Source: Enterococcus devriesei
Lineage (GTDB): Bacteria; Bacillota; Bacilli; Lactobacillales; Enterococcaceae
Length of the DNA: 64,000 bases
NCBI RefSeq assembly: GCF_001885905.1
Contig: NZ_JXKM01000002.1
Span: forward strand, 300,258 to 364,257
Reading direction: 5' to 3'
Numbering within the stretch: the first letter of the stretch is position 1; every line of letters begins with the position of its first letter. Of this stretch, positions 25,246 through 35,127 are shown in pieces. Position numbers and translations under genes: made by a program. The notes under the pieces are model-generated. The model ran no database searches. It was not told the DNA's origin and was given only the letters and a program-made list of their open reading frames with translations.

Positions 25246-26298
25246 ATGAACTTATTAGATCAATTAGACTGGTCCTATTGGAAACGCTTAACACCGAAAG
25301 AAAAGCGGACGCTGTTAAGCCAGTTATTGCTACATTTTGTAAATCCTTTAATGAAAATCTCGGATATTGAGCTAAAGGATTTTGAATTATATGGTATTAA
25401 ATGTCAAACGTTTCAATTAACCTTCGATGAAGAAGAATTTGTTTTTATTCCCGGAAACAAAGATGCCATCTTAGGATGGAATCTCGGAACAAAAGGACTA
25501 TCATTATTAGAGACGGCACCTAATTCACAAGAGATTACGATTCCTGAAGAACTGCGTGGACAATATAATTTTTTTGATGTGGATTCGTTAGGTGAACTGA
25601 TCAATGATAAAACCACCAATTTGCGGAAAGTCCAAATCCCTCCAATGTTTGTTCAGCGACATGCGTTGCCGGCTGGTACTAGTTATTTAGGGGTTTACGA
25701 TGCTGTGACGGGCAGTTTTGAAGGAGAGGCCGATCAATTTTCAGCCTTTGAACAAGAAATTAAAGACGTGCTGTTTCCGACTTTAACAGCTGAAGAAAGT
25801 ATGGTCTGGTCTTTCCCGAAAAATGTCTTGAAGGAAGATCGCTGGTATATTGAAATGGTTCCTAACAGTGATTACTACCACGTCTTTAGTCACAAGAACC
25901 ACACTTATTCCAGCTTGCGAAAGAAAATTCGTAAAAAGAACTTTGATCTATTGACGGAGGATCAATGGGAATACGTAAATGGTGCTGGTAGCCGCCGGTT
26001 ATTCCGTTGGGGCAATGATCTAAACATCAATGATCCCTATCGCGGAAAAAATGTTCGCAAAATGATGGAGCAGGCCAATATGTTCGGTTTATTTTTTGAC
26101 ACGTCAATGGAACGCTTTGAGATCACAGAAGACCCCGGTGTCTTAAAGCTACGGAATAAAAAGAATCAAGTGGGAATACCGATCGTTGATTTCTTGCCAC
26201 TTGCGACTTACTTTGCGAATGATACGATGCTGCTGCATGAAAAAGTTTTAGCGCCAAGCGAGTATTTATACCGCAAAGCAATCTTAATCAAAGTCTAG
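25246..26298 (+). CDS. Hypothetical protein with a formylglycine-generating-enzyme-like motif
   Basis: A 350-residue soluble protein. Near residues 235-260, LLTEDQWEYVNGAGSRRLFRWGND resembles the SUMF1/FGE signature (LPTEAEWEYAARGG...PWGN). The N-terminal ~200 residues match nothing I know (acidic, LTFDEEEFVFIPGNKDA). Cysteines that form the FGE active site are not evident in the C-terminal part, so it may be a non-catalytic or ligand-binding variant. The ATG at 25246 follows GGAGGAG; the TTG at 25222 precedes that site and was rejected. An extended -10 (TGG-TATAAT, 25201-25209) is upstream. Confidence 0.65.
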   Translation: MNLLDQLDWSYWKRLTPKEKRTLLSQLLLHFVNPLMKISDIELKDFELYGIKCQTFQLTFDEEEFVFIPGNKDAILGWNLGTKGLSLLETAPNSQEITIPEELRGQYNFFDVDSLGELINDKTTNLRKVQIPPMFVQRHALPAGTSYLGVYDAVTGSFEGEADQFSAFEQEIKDVLFPTLTAEESMVWSFPKNVLKEDRWYIEMVPNSDYYHVFSHKNHTYSSLRKKIRKKNFDLLTEDQWEYVNGAGSRRLFRWGNDLNINDPYRGKNVRKMMEQANMFGLFFDTSMERFEITEDPGVLKLRNKKNQVGIPIVDFLPLATYFANDTMLLHEKVLAPSEYLYRKAILIKV

Positions 26299-26299
26299 T

Positions 26300-26328
26300 T
26301 TGACTTTTGTCAGAGTTTTTCCTATACT
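26300..26328 (+). promoter_or_regulatory. alaS promoter
   Basis: TTGACT (26300-26305), 17 bases, TATACT (26323-26328). Transcription should start near 26335, opening the T-box leader. Confidence 0.85.
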
Positions 26329-26334
26329 CTTAAC

Positions 26335-26545
26335 AGGATATGGTTTATTCTTTACGCCTCCACAGAAAGTGCACGGTTGCTGAAAGCTGCACGTGGCGAA
26401 AAATAAATTGCTCCCAAAAGTTTTGATTGAAAAATCAACGCTGCTCAGCGTTAACGAGCTGAAGAGGTAATGATCAAACTATCATTGCAATCAAGGTGGT
26501 ACCGCGAGTTTTCGTCCTTGACTGCAGTGGTAGTTTTTATTTTTT
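26335..26545 (+). promoter_or_regulatory. T-box riboswitch (alanine)
   Basis: The T-box AAGGTGGTACCGCG is at 26493-26506. Stem I has the apical hairpin GTGCA...TGCAC with GGTTGCTGAAAGC, and GCT (26410-26412, alanine) on its 3' side is the likely specifier. Terminator arms AACTATCATTGCAATCAAGG and CCTTGACTGCAGTGGTAGTT (wobbles included) precede a T-run. Uncharged tRNA-Ala would favour the antiterminator AAGG/CCTT and let alaS be transcribed. Confidence 0.92.
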
Positions 26546-26565
26546 TGAGAAAAGAGGAGAAATAG

Positions 26566-29199
26566 ATGAAAAAATTATCAAGCGCTGAAGTGCGCCAAAT
26601 GTTTTTGGACTTTTTTAAGACAAAGGACCATATGATCGAACCAAGTGCGTCATTAGTCCCGGTTAATGACCCAACCTTATTATGGATTAACTCTGGTGTT
26701 GCTACCATGAAAAAATACTTTGATGGGAGTGTGGTACCGGAAAATCCACGGATCGCCAATGCGCAAAAATCAATTCGTACCAACGATATTGAAAATGTCG
26801 GAAAAACAGCGCGTCACCATACAATGTTTGAAATGCTAGGAAACTTCTCAATCGGCGATTATTTCAAAGTCAAAGCCATTGAATGGGCCTGGGAATTTTT
26901 GACATCACCAGAATGGATCGGCTTTGATCCAGATAAATTATATGTCACCGTCTACCCAGAAGACAAAGAAGCAAAACGGATTTGGCTAGAAGAAGTTGGT
27001 ATTCCAGCGGATCATGTCGTTGAAATCGAAGACAATTTCTGGGATTTAGGCGCTGGCCCAAGTGGTCCCGACTCAGAAATCTTTTATGACCGAGGAGAAT
27101 CTTTTAACGATCTAGCGGAAGACGATCCGGAAAATTATCCTGGTGGTGAGAACGAACGCTACTTGGAAATCTGGAATCTCGTATTCTCAGAATTCAACCA
27201 CACACCACAAGGAACCTACGAACCATTGCCACATCAAAATATTGATACGGGCATGGGGCTTGAGCGGATGGTTTCAATCATTCAAGACGCACCAACCAAC
27301 TTTGAAACAGATTTGTTCTTACCAATCATTGGCAAAGTTGAAGAATTAAGCGGCAAAAAATATGGTGTTGATAAACAATTAGATATTTCATTTAAAGTAA
27401 TCGCTGATCATATTCGTTCATTAGCCTTTGCGATTGGTGACGGGGCCTTGCCTTCTAATGAAGGTCGGGGCTATGTGTTGCGCCGTTTATTACGCCGCGC
27501 AGTTATGCATGGCAAAAAATTAGGCATCGATCAAGCCTTCTTGTATAAATTAGTTCCTGTGGTGGGTGAAATCATGGTGAGCTATTATCCCGAAGTCAAA
27601 CAGCAAGAAGCGTTCATTGAAAAAGTTGTTCGGACTGAAGAAGAACGTTTTCATGAAACGATTAACGATGGCTTAACGATGTTAAACGACGTCTTGGCTA
27701 AATTAAAGGATCATAATGAAACAACCTTGAATGGGAAAACGATCTTTAAGTTATATGATACATTCGGCTTCCCAGTTGAATTGACGGAAGAAGTTGCCGA
27801 AGATGAAGGTTTGAAAGTTGACCACGAAGGCTTTGAAGTCGAAATGGAAGCACAAAAAGAACGGGCGCGGGCAGCGCGAACCACTGAGAAATCTATGGGC
27901 GTTCAAACGGCTTTATTAGGTGACATCAAAGTGGCCAGCAAATTTGTCGGCTATGAACATTTAGAAAACGAAAGCGAACTACTTGTGGTGATACAAGATA
28001 ACGGGATTGTTGCTGAAGTGTCAGAGGGCGAAGCACAATTAATTTTTGCTGAAACGCCTTTCTATGCAGAAATGGGGGGACAAATCGCTGATATTGGCAT
28101 GATTGTTGATCAGTCTGGTAAAATCATCGCCAATGTCGTAGATGTCCAAAAAGCGCCTAATGGGCAAGCCTTGCATACAGTAGAAGTACTTGCTTCATTA
28201 AAAGAAGGCGAAAACTATTTCTTACAAGTTAACGCGGCTTTCCGTAATAAAGTCATCAAAAATCACACAGCGACACACGTCTTGCATAAAGCCTTGAAAG
28301 AAGTGTTAGGCGATCACGCGAACCAAGCGGGTTCATTAGTGACGGACAAACATTTACGTTTTGACTTTACGCATTTCGGTCAAGTCACAGCCGCTGAGTT
28401 AAAAGAAATGGAAAAAATTGTCAATCAAAAAATCTGGGAAGCTATTCCAGTCGTAACGATTGAAACCGATATTGACACCGCCAAAAATATGGGTGCGATG
28501 GCATTGTTCGGCGAGAAATACGGTCATGATGTTCGTGTAGTTAACATTGGCGACTGGTCAATCGAATTGTGTGGTGGAACCCATGTAGCGAATACGGAAG
28601 ATATCGGCTTATTCAAGATTGTTTCTGAATCAGGCATCGGTGCTGGTGTTCGCCGGATCGAAGCGTTAACAGGAAAAGAAGCCTATGAAGCGTTCCGTGA
28701 GGAAGAAGAACAACTGATCCAAGTCGCGCAAATCGTGAAATCTCCACAAATCAAAGAAGTCGTCAGCAAGACTGAACAATTGCAACAGCAATTACGTGAA
28801 TTACAAAAAGAAAATGAGCAACTAGCAACCAAATTAGCCAATCAACAAGCTGGCGACGTCTTTAAAGATGTGAAGGAAATCAACGGAACGACTGTGATCA
28901 CAGCTCAAGTCAACGTAAAAGACATGAACCAATTACGTCAATTAGCCGATCAATGGAAACAAAAAGCTTTATCTGATGTTTTAGTTCTTGGCACGGTCCA
29001 AGGAGAAAAGGTCAATCTTTTAGCAGCTATGAGTCCAACAGCTAATGAAAAAGGCTTAAAAGCAGGAGACTTAATCAAAGCAATCGCGCCAAAAGTTGGC
29101 GGCGGCGGTGGCGGCCGTCCAGATATGGCTCAAGCCGGAGGAAAAAATCCAGCCGGTTTATCTGCTGCCTTAGCAGAAGTAGCCAACTGGCTAGCGTAA
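26566..29199 (+). CDS. alaS: Alanyl-tRNA synthetase
   Basis: An 877-residue class II synthetase charging tRNA-Ala. The catalytic core has the class II motifs ([29 protein letters not shown] at ~69; [15 protein letters not shown]). The editing domain has the zinc ligands HTATHVLH (~566) and CGGTH (~664). The C-Ala domain has a coiled coil (~715-770) and the Gly-rich [15 protein letters not shown] near 845. Full length. The ATG follows AGAGGAG; expression is controlled by the T-box leader. Confidence 0.98.
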   Translation: MKKLSSAEVRQMFLDFFKTKDHMIEPSASLVPVNDPTLLWINSGVATMKKYFDGSVVPENPRIANAQKSIRTNDIENVGKTARHHTMFEMLGNFSIGDYFKVKAIEWAWEFLTSPEWIGFDPDKLYVTVYPEDKEAKRIWLEEVGIPADHVVEIEDNFWDLGAGPSGPDSEIFYDRGESFNDLAEDDPENYPGGENERYLEIWNLVFSEFNHTPQGTYEPLPHQNIDTGMGLERMVSIIQDAPTNFETDLFLPIIGKVEELSGKKYGVDKQLDISFKVIADHIRSLAFAIGDGALPSNEGRGYVLRRLLRRAVMHGKKLGIDQAFLYKLVPVVGEIMVSYYPEVKQQEAFIEKVVRTEEERFHETINDGLTMLNDVLAKLKDHNETTLNGKTIFKLYDTFGFPVELTEEVAEDEGLKVDHEGFEVEMEAQKERARAARTTEKSMGVQTALLGDIKVASKFVGYEHLENESELLVVIQDNGIVAEVSEGEAQLIFAETPFYAEMGGQIADIGMIVDQSGKIIANVVDVQKAPNGQALHTVEVLASLKEGENYFLQVNAAFRNKVIKNHTATHVLHKALKEVLGDHANQAGSLVTDKHLRFDFTHFGQVTAAELKEMEKIVNQKIWEAIPVVTIETDIDTAKNMGAMALFGEKYGHDVRVVNIGDWSIELCGGTHVANTEDIGLFKIVSESGIGAGVRRIEALTGKEAYEAFREEEEQLIQVAQIVKSPQIKEVVSKTEQLQQQLRELQKENEQLATKLANQQAGDVFKDVKEINGTTVITAQVNVKDMNQLRQLADQWKQKALSDVLVLGTVQGEKVNLLAAMSPTANEKGLKAGDLIKAIAPKVGGGGGGRPDMAQAGGKNPAGLSAALAEVANWLA

Positions 29200-29210
29200 T
29201 TTAAAAATAG

Positions 29211-29290
29211 AAAAACAGCGTCAAGCGAGGAACCCGCAACTAACTAGAAAGCTAGTGCCTGCGATAACTTCAGCGAGACGCTGTTTTTTT
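29211..29290 (+). terminator. Terminator after alaS
   Basis: AAAACAGCGTC and GACGCTGTTTTTTT form the base of a long hairpin of about 75 nt; an inner CTAG/CTAG-containing stem is also visible. Confidence 0.8.
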
Positions 29291-29378
29291 ATTTGCTCTA
29301 AGACAGCGTGTTTCTTTTAAAGCGTCTCGACTTTCGGTATAATCAAAATGAGAAAATTAGTTGAAAAGAGGGGACCAT

Positions 29379-30842
29379 TTGGGAATTATTGAACAAATTA
29401 TCTTATTTATATTTATCGCCAATGCGATTGGTGCAATTATTACGGTTTTCAGAAAGCCTAGAAATATTACAACGATCTGGGCATGGTTATTGACCTTGAT
29501 CTTTTTACCTGTGATTGGCTTTTTAATTTATGCCTTTTGTGGACGTGGGATCGATGGGGAAACGATGTATCGTTTTGAGCAAGAAGACGAAAAACGAGTA
29601 AAAGAAATCAATGAAATGATCCGCCAAGACAATCAGCATGTGGATTACAATGAACCAGACCAGCTTTATCCCACGGCGAAAGCTTTAGTAAAATTCTTTC
29701 AAAATTTAGACGAGTCGCCTTTAGCGATTCGCAATGAGCTGGAATTCTTTTTAGACGGAAAAGATAAGTTTGAACGGTTGTTTGTTGACTTAGAAGCCGC
29801 GGAAAGTAATATTCACGTAGAGTATTATGCTTTTTTTAATGATCGTATTGGAAATCGCTTCTTGCGTATCCTTGAAAAAAAGGCAGCTGAGGGTGTGGAA
29901 GTACGGATGATTTATGATCCGTGGGGTTCGCCTAAAACCAATCGAAAGTTTTTTGAAACATTGATTAAAAATGGCGGAAAAGTGACGCCTTTCATTACGT
30001 CCAAAAATATTTTAGCCAAAACACGTTTGAACTACCATTTGCATCGAAAGATCGTAGTAATTGACGGTCAGATTGGTTGGACCGGTGGCTTCAATGTGGG
30101 GGATCAATACTTAGGTGAGTCGGAACGTTTCGGGCGCTGGCGTGATACTCACGGAAGAATCGAGGGTACCGCCAGTTTTACCTTACAGGAAATTTTTATT
30201 CGTGATTGGAATGCGTCGGTGGCTAATAAAGAAGACCGGATGGCTTATTTTCCGGAATACTTTGTGCTGCCTGAAAAAGAAATCAGAAAGGGCGTGCCGA
30301 TGCAAATTGTGGCGGACGGACCAGACTCGGCGGAAGAGCAAATCATCAAGGATGGATTTGTGCGACTGATCATGTCTGCTGAAAAAAGCGTTTGGATTCA
30401 AAGTCCCTATTTAGTTCCGGATGAGACGATGATTTCAGCAATTTTGATCGCCGTTCGCTCAGGGATTGATGTCCGCATCATGGTGCCGAATATGCCGGAC
30501 CATCCTTTCATCTATCGGGCTACGCAATATTATGCCAACTTTTTACATCAACGAGGCGTAAAAATTTACCATTATACCGATGGCTTTATTCATGCCAAAA
30601 CGATCGTCGTTGATGACGAGCTAGCTACTTTCGGCTCAACCAACCAAGATATTCGCAGCTATGAATTGAATTTTGAAGTCAGCAGCTTTATTTATGATCC
30701 GGCAGTTGCTAAGCAGTTTAGAGAAATATTTGAAGCTGATATGGAAAATTGTATTCTATTAACCGATGAAATGATCGCCAATCAATCTCATTGGCTGAAT
30801 TTCAAGCAACGCTTTTCACGTTTGCTATCACCGGTCCTATAA
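29379..30842 (+). CDS. cls: Cardiolipin synthase
   Basis: A 487-residue membrane phospholipase-D-superfamily enzyme joining phosphatidylglycerol molecules to cardiolipin. Two N-terminal membrane segments (~3-23 and ~34-54) precede two HKD motifs: HLHRKIVVIDGQIGWTGG (~218) and HAKTIVVDDELATFGS (~401). The TTG at 29379 has AGAGGGG 6 bases upstream and starts the first hydrophobic segment; an upstream in-frame TTG (29361) lacks a site. A TATAAT at 29338-29343 lies upstream. Its 3' end overlaps the convergent RNase H-like gene by 6 bases. Confidence 0.93.
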   Translation: MGIIEQIILFIFIANAIGAIITVFRKPRNITTIWAWLLTLIFLPVIGFLIYAFCGRGIDGETMYRFEQEDEKRVKEINEMIRQDNQHVDYNEPDQLYPTAKALVKFFQNLDESPLAIRNELEFFLDGKDKFERLFVDLEAAESNIHVEYYAFFNDRIGNRFLRILEKKAAEGVEVRMIYDPWGSPKTNRKFFETLIKNGGKVTPFITSKNILAKTRLNYHLHRKIVVIDGQIGWTGGFNVGDQYLGESERFGRWRDTHGRIEGTASFTLQEIFIRDWNASVANKEDRMAYFPEYFVLPEKEIRKGVPMQIVADGPDSAEEQIIKDGFVRLIMSAEKSVWIQSPYLVPDETMISAILIAVRSGIDVRIMVPNMPDHPFIYRATQYYANFLHQRGVKIYHYTDGFIHAKTIVVDDELATFGSTNQDIRSYELNFEVSSFIYDPAVAKQFREIFEADMENCILLTDEMIANQSHWLNFKQRFSRLLSPVL

Positions 30843-31223
30843 TTTTTTTTGCAGGCCTTGCCGAGCTAAATTGTCCGCCCCCTTATTTTTCGCTTCAGGA
30901 ATCCACTGAAGGAGAAGTAGGGGGAATTGTGGCGCTAATTCATTAAACTCTGATAAATATGGAAGGAATCGCTTGTTTTTTGTTTGTCCTTGGTCTAAAA
31001 TTTTTATTGCAGTTTTACTATCGGAATAAAGAAAAACCGTTTGATCATTTAACTGATGATCAATTAAATAATGCAGCGCATGGATAATAATCGCTAGCTC
31101 CGCTTGATGATTGTCGGCTTCTACCAGTGGTAGCGCTAATTGTTTTTGTTCTTCAGCGATTATGACGATGCCGCCACCGCTTCTTTTGGTATTGCTAGCG
31201 GCGTCTGTAAAAACTTTTATCAT
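30837..31223 (-). CDS. RNase HI-like (reverse-transcriptase-like) protein
   Basis: A 128-residue RNase H-fold protein. The four acidic residues expected for the active site are present: Asp in VFTDAASN (~6), Glu in HQAELAII (~45), Asp in LYSDSKTA (~69) and Asp in KGADNLAR (~119). The Gly-Gly near SGGGIVI is typical. It could hydrolyse RNA-DNA hybrids; it is shorter than housekeeping RnhA, and is similar to the accessory RNase HI-related proteins of enterococci. The ATG at 31221-31223 was chosen (AAAGGA 8 bases upstream); an alternative ATG is at 31230-31232. Next to ebsA. Confidence 0.8.
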   Translation of the reverse strand: MIKVFTDAASNTKRSGGGIVIIAEEQKQLALPLVEADNHQAELAIIIHALHYLIDHQLNDQTVFLYSDSKTAIKILDQGQTKNKRFLPYLSEFNELAPQFPLLLLQWIPEAKNKGADNLARQGLQKKL

Positions 31224-31294
31224 GATGACCATCCTTTTTGTTGATAAAGAAAATTTTTTAGCGATGAAAAGGTAATTACGATAATTTTTATTAT

Positions 31295-31350
31295 CCAGCT
31301 TCACAAGCTAGCTTTGGCCATAAGCAAAAAAGCCGACCGAGTTCGTGAAA
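31295..31350. repeat. Dispersed intergenic repeat, copy B
   Basis: The left part (31295-31330) resembles 19187-19225. The element ends GTTCGTGAAACC, an imperfect inverted copy of its start (CCAGCTTCACAAGC), so it may fold as a hairpin. It lies between the divergent RNase H-like and ebsA genes. Confidence 0.5.
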
Positions 31351-31375
31351 CCTTTCTAAGACTAGGAGTATATGA

Positions 31376-31813
31376 ATGAATGAGAAACGTTATTTTTGGC
31401 AACCAGAATTATCGATTAGTATTATCTACTGGTCATTGACCTTTATTGTGCTTTTTTATGGTTTGATTCTGACACTTGAAAAGACTCATCCCTATTTACA
31501 AGGGAACATCATCATCGGGCTTTTTATTTTCTTCGCCGTGATGGGGCTCCATCGCTATTTATTGATTGATGAAAAAGAGATCAAGGTTCGCTTTTCAAGA
31601 TTTTGGAAAAGGGAAACAATCCTTAGAGAGCACATCGATTGTTTAATTGTTCGAAAAGATGGCGTGGTTCTTAAACGCAAGGGGCTAAGCGGAACAAATT
31701 TCCACTTAGGGCTGACCAAGAAACGCAAGGCATCTTTTGTCGCTACGTTTTCGGCTTATTACCCTGAGATCGAAATAAAGCAAGAAATAAACGAAAAGAT
31801 CAGTCATGACTGA
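31376..31813 (+). CDS. ebsA: EbsA-family membrane protein
   Basis: A 145-residue protein with two membrane segments (~13-34 and ~45-62) and a C-terminal domain (~63-145; RYLLIDEKEIKVRFSRFWKR, then GVVLKRKGLSGTNFHLGLTKK) resembling a PH-like fold. Enterococcal EbsA was linked to surface aggregation-substance work as a possible pore-forming protein; the true role is uncertain. Its presence, beside an RNase HI-related gene, points to Enterococcus or kin. The ATG follows CTAGGAG. The last codons form one arm of a long terminator palindrome. Confidence 0.65.
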   Translation: MNEKRYFWQPELSISIIYWSLTFIVLFYGLILTLEKTHPYLQGNIIIGLFIFFAVMGLHRYLLIDEKEIKVRFSRFWKRETILREHIDCLIVRKDGVVLKRKGLSGTNFHLGLTKKRKASFVATFSAYYPEIEIKQEINEKISHD

Positions 31814-31829
31814 TCTTTTCGTTTATTTC
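31784..31829. terminator. Bidirectional terminator, perfect 46-bp palindrome
   Basis: A perfect palindrome of 23 bp per arm centred at GTCA/TGAC. It includes the last codons of ebsA and the stop of the convergent csp gene; T-rich sequence follows on the plus strand. Confidence 0.9.
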
Positions 31830-32023
31830 TTTTTAACATGGGCAGCCTGCATACCTCGGGCACCCTCTACAATTACAAATTCAACTTCGTCACCAGAATC
31901 CAATGTTTTGAATCCCTCTTCTTCAATAGCAGTGAAGTGAACAAAAACTTCTTGATTCTCTTCATAGTCAATAAAACCGTAACCCTTTTTTTCATCGAAC
32001 CATTTAACAATGCCGCTATTCAT
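31823..32023 (-). CDS. Cold shock protein
   Basis: A 66-residue single OB-fold RNA/DNA-binding protein. RNP1 is KGYGFI (~12-17), RNP2 is VFVHF (~26-30), and the start [14 protein letters not shown] is standard. It melts RNA structure; cold or growth control is likely but not shown here. The ATG is 9 bases after AAAGGAG; upstream codons in the same frame were rejected. A minus-strand -10 TATAAT (32060-32055) 18 bases from TTCGCA could be its promoter. Confidence 0.95.
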   Translation of the reverse strand: MNSGIVKWFDEKKGYGFIDYEENQEVFVHFTAIEEEGFKTLDSGDEVEFVIVEGARGMQAAHVKKK

Positions 32024-32197
32024 CCTGCAACACTCCTTTGCAATTGCTGGTTTCATTATACGTGATGGAAACAAAAATTGCGAATCAATGAGTTTACCGA
32101 TTCTCAGTAGTGTTTTTCTTAAAAAAATTCGTTATAATACTATTGAACGAATAAAAAAGTATATTTCTCTGAATAACGTTCGGGAAAGGGAGTTATT

Positions 32198-33871
32198 ATG
32201 AAATCAGATATCGAAATCTCACAAGCAACCTCTTTAGCACCAATTACGGAAATCGCTGAAAAAATCAATTTATCTTTTGACGATCTCGAGCTTCACGGAA
32301 AATACAAAGCAAAAATCGAGTTTGACGCATTAGATCGAATGAAAAAAAATCCAGAAGGAAAACTGATCCTAGTCACCTCGATCAATCCAACCCCAGCCGG
32401 TGAAGGAAAATCAACAGTAACCATCGGCTTAGGAGACGCCTTAAATAAAATTGGCAAAAAAACAGTAATCGCGCTTCGGGAGCCTTCCTTAGGTCCTGTA
32501 ATGGGAATCAAGGGCGGAGCAACTGGCGGCGGCTATGCCCAAGTGTTACCAATGGAAGATATTAATTTGCATTTTACCGGCGACATGCACGCGATTACCA
32601 CCGCAAACAATGCGTTGTCTGCCTTATTAGATAATCATATTCACCAAGGCAATGAATTAAATATCGATGCTCGTCGTATAATTTGGAAACGAGTGGTTGA
32701 TTTAAATGATCGTGAATTGCGCCATATTACGGTGGGCTTAGGCGGTCCAATCAATGGTGTGCCGAGAGAAGACGGCTTTGATATTACAGTAGCTAGTGAG
32801 ATCATGGCGATTCTTTGTCTAGCAACAGACATTAATGACTTAAAACGGCGCTTGTCGAACATCGTCGTCGCTTACACCTTTGATCGTGAGCCAGTTACGG
32901 TTGGAGATTTAAAAATTGAAGGGGCCCTAGCTTTAGTCTTGAAGGACGCAATCAAACCAAATCTAGTTCAAACGATCTATCAAACACCCGCCTTTGTTCA
33001 TGGCGGCCCATTTGCGAATATCGCACATGGCTGTAACAGTATCTTAGCCACCAGAGCCGCACTTCACAGTGGGGATTATGTCGTTACTGAAGCCGGTTTT
33101 GGCGCAGATCTAGGCGGCGAAAAATTCTTAGACATCAAGGTGCCAAGTTTAGGCAAGGCACCAGATGCAGTCGTGATCGTTGCTACGATTCGGGCTTTAA
33201 AGATGCACGGCGGGGTCGCAAAAACTGATTTAAGTGCTGAGAACCTAAGTGCCTTAAAAACAGGCTTCAGCAACTTAGCTAAGCACATTCGCAATATGCG
33301 TAAATATGGTTTACCAGTTGTAGTAGCAATCAATCAATTCATCAGCGACACTGACAAAGAGATTGAATTGTTAAAAGAACTTTGCGCCAACGAGGAAGTT
33401 AAAGTTGAATTAGCGAGTGTCTGGGAAAAAGGACCAGACGGCGGGATTGATTTGGCGAATACTATAGTAGAAACAATTGCGACAGAAGAAAATAATTTCC
33501 ATTCGATCTTTTCCCGCGATCATGATGATCTTAATGAAAAAGTCGAGACCATCGTTCGAGAAATCTACGGCGGCTCCGAAGTGGTTTATAGTAAAAAAGC
33601 CTTGCAGCAGCTTGCCAGCTTTAAGAAATACGGCTGGGATCGTTTGCCAGTTTGTATGGCGAAAACACAATATTCATTGTCAGATGACCCAACGAAGCTT
33701 GGCGCGCCAAGTGATTTCGATGTAACGATCCGTGAATTTGTACCAAAAATCGGTGCCGGCTTTATCGTTGCATTAACTGGTGACGTCATGACGATGCCGG
33801 GATTGCCGAAAAAACCAGCGGCATTAAACATGGATGTGGATGAAAAAGGCAACGCCATTGGATTGTTTTAA
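32198..33871 (+). CDS. fhs: Formate-tetrahydrofolate ligase
   Basis: A 557-residue ATP-dependent enzyme making 10-formyl-THF for one-carbon metabolism. The P-loop is TPAGEGKST (~65-73), followed by the family signature [24 protein letters not shown] (~92) and [17 protein letters not shown] (~126). Full length. The ATG follows AAAGGGAG; a TATAAT (32133-32138) lies upstream. It is monocistronic, ending in a terminator before the arg operon. Confidence 0.97.
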   Translation: MKSDIEISQATSLAPITEIAEKINLSFDDLELHGKYKAKIEFDALDRMKKNPEGKLILVTSINPTPAGEGKSTVTIGLGDALNKIGKKTVIALREPSLGPVMGIKGGATGGGYAQVLPMEDINLHFTGDMHAITTANNALSALLDNHIHQGNELNIDARRIIWKRVVDLNDRELRHITVGLGGPINGVPREDGFDITVASEIMAILCLATDINDLKRRLSNIVVAYTFDREPVTVGDLKIEGALALVLKDAIKPNLVQTIYQTPAFVHGGPFANIAHGCNSILATRAALHSGDYVVTEAGFGADLGGEKFLDIKVPSLGKAPDAVVIVATIRALKMHGGVAKTDLSAENLSALKTGFSNLAKHIRNMRKYGLPVVVAINQFISDTDKEIELLKELCANEEVKVELASVWEKGPDGGIDLANTIVETIATEENNFHSIFSRDHDDLNEKVETIVREIYGGSEVVYSKKALQQLASFKKYGWDRLPVCMAKTQYSLSDDPTKLGAPSDFDVTIREFVPKIGAGFIVALTGDVMTMPGLPKKPAALNMDVDEKGNAIGLF

Positions 33872-33890
33872 AAATAAAAACTGAATAAAG

Positions 33891-33944
33891 CAGTGTTGGA
33901 CTCTTAGTAAATTGTATAAAAAAGAGTTCAACACTGTTTTTTTT
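33891..33944 (+). terminator. Terminator after fhs
   Basis: CAGTGTTGGACTCTT and AAGAGTTCAACACTG pair (one G-U), followed by eight T. Confidence 0.9.
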
Positions 33945-33988
33945 GCATATTTTTTTAAATATTTCCCGAATAAATTTATAAAAAACCA

Positions 33989-34017
33989 TTGACTTGCATA
34001 AAACCAAACCGTATAAT
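33989..34017 (+). promoter_or_regulatory. arg operon promoter
   Basis: TTGACT (33989-33994), 17 bases, TATAAT (34012-34017). Downstream, TGTCTAA/TTAGACA (34034-34056) forms a small leader hairpin. AT-rich sequence around it (GAATAAATTTAT) could hold ArgR half-sites, but I could not define a clear operator. Confidence 0.8.
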
Positions 34018-34074
34018 CATTTGAAATAGTAGTTGTCTAATCATATTTTTAGACAGTTGCAAGGAGGGGTTAAT

Positions 34075-35106
34075 ATGAAGGTAGCGATTATTGGGGTGAC
34101 AGGATACAGCGGTGTGGAATTGATCCGTATTTTGTTACAGCATCCGAAGGTGGAAATCGTCTCGATCCATAGCCATTCGCAAAATGGTCAAGGAATCGAC
34201 GACTATTTGCCGCATTTAAAACAGCTATTAAGCCTTCCTTTAGAACCAATCGATCCAGTAAAAATAATGGCGCAAACCGAGTTAGTATTTTTCGCGACAC
34301 CTTCAGGCATATCGAAGGAAATCGCCACAGCTTTCGTGGAAGCAGATTTTCCAGTTATTGATCTTTCAGGTGATTTCCGGTTAAAAGCAGATGGGCAATA
34401 CGAAAAATGGTATAAAAATTCAAGTGCACCTCCAGATTTTTTACAAACGGCTCATTACGGCTTAGCGGATTTCTACAGGAAGCCAACTTCTAAATTGATT
34501 GCCAATCCAGGCTGCTACGCCACAGGCACCTTAGTATCTTTAGCGCCTTTAGTTCAAAAAAAAATAATTGAACCGACTTCGATTATTGTTGATGCAAAAT
34601 CAGGACTATCAGGAGCGGGAAAAAATTTATCGGAGTCGAGTCATTTCGTCAACAGTAATGAAAATATGACTTTGTATAAAATGAATAGTCATCAACACAT
34701 TCCAGAGATTATGCAGCAGTTGCAAAAATGGAACGCAGAAGTACCTGCTATTCAGTTCTCGACATCATTAATTCCAGTTACTCGGGGAATTTTTATCACA
34801 AGCTATGCCAGAAGCAGTCAGAAAATGACTCAAGAAGACGTCTGGCACTTGTATCAGGACTTTTATCAAGAAAAATATTTTGTCCGAATCCAAGAACAAG
34901 AGAGTTATCCCAATCTACGACAAATCATCGGCTCCAACTTTTGTGACATTGGCGTGGCTTATAACGAGGTCACCAATATTATAACGGTTGTTACCGTATT
35001 GGATAATTTAGTCAAAGGCGCTGCAGGACAAGCAGTCCAAAATTTGAACCATTTAGCGGGCTGGGATGAAAAGACCGGGTTGGAAATGATTCCAATCTAT
35101 CCGTAA
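34075..35106 (+). CDS. argC: N-acetyl-gamma-glutamyl-phosphate reductase
   Basis: A 343-residue NADPH enzyme, third step of arginine synthesis. The Rossmann start is VAIIGVTGYSGVELIRIL; the catalytic Cys lies in NPGCYATGT (~143); HQHIPEI and GNFCDIG-type motifs follow. The ATG is 8 bases after AAGGAGGGG. First gene of argCJBD, with 21 bases to argJ. Confidence 0.96.
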   Translation: MKVAIIGVTGYSGVELIRILLQHPKVEIVSIHSHSQNGQGIDDYLPHLKQLLSLPLEPIDPVKIMAQTELVFFATPSGISKEIATAFVEADFPVIDLSGDFRLKADGQYEKWYKNSSAPPDFLQTAHYGLADFYRKPTSKLIANPGCYATGTLVSLAPLVQKKIIEPTSIIVDAKSGLSGAGKNLSESSHFVNSNENMTLYKMNSHQHIPEIMQQLQKWNAEVPAIQFSTSLIPVTRGIFITSYARSSQKMTQEDVWHLYQDFYQEKYFVRIQEQESYPNLRQIIGSNFCDIGVAYNEVTNIITVVTVLDNLVKGAAGQAVQNLNHLAGWDEKTGLEMIPIYP

Positions 35107-35127
35107 ACTATTCGAGGAGTGAACTAG

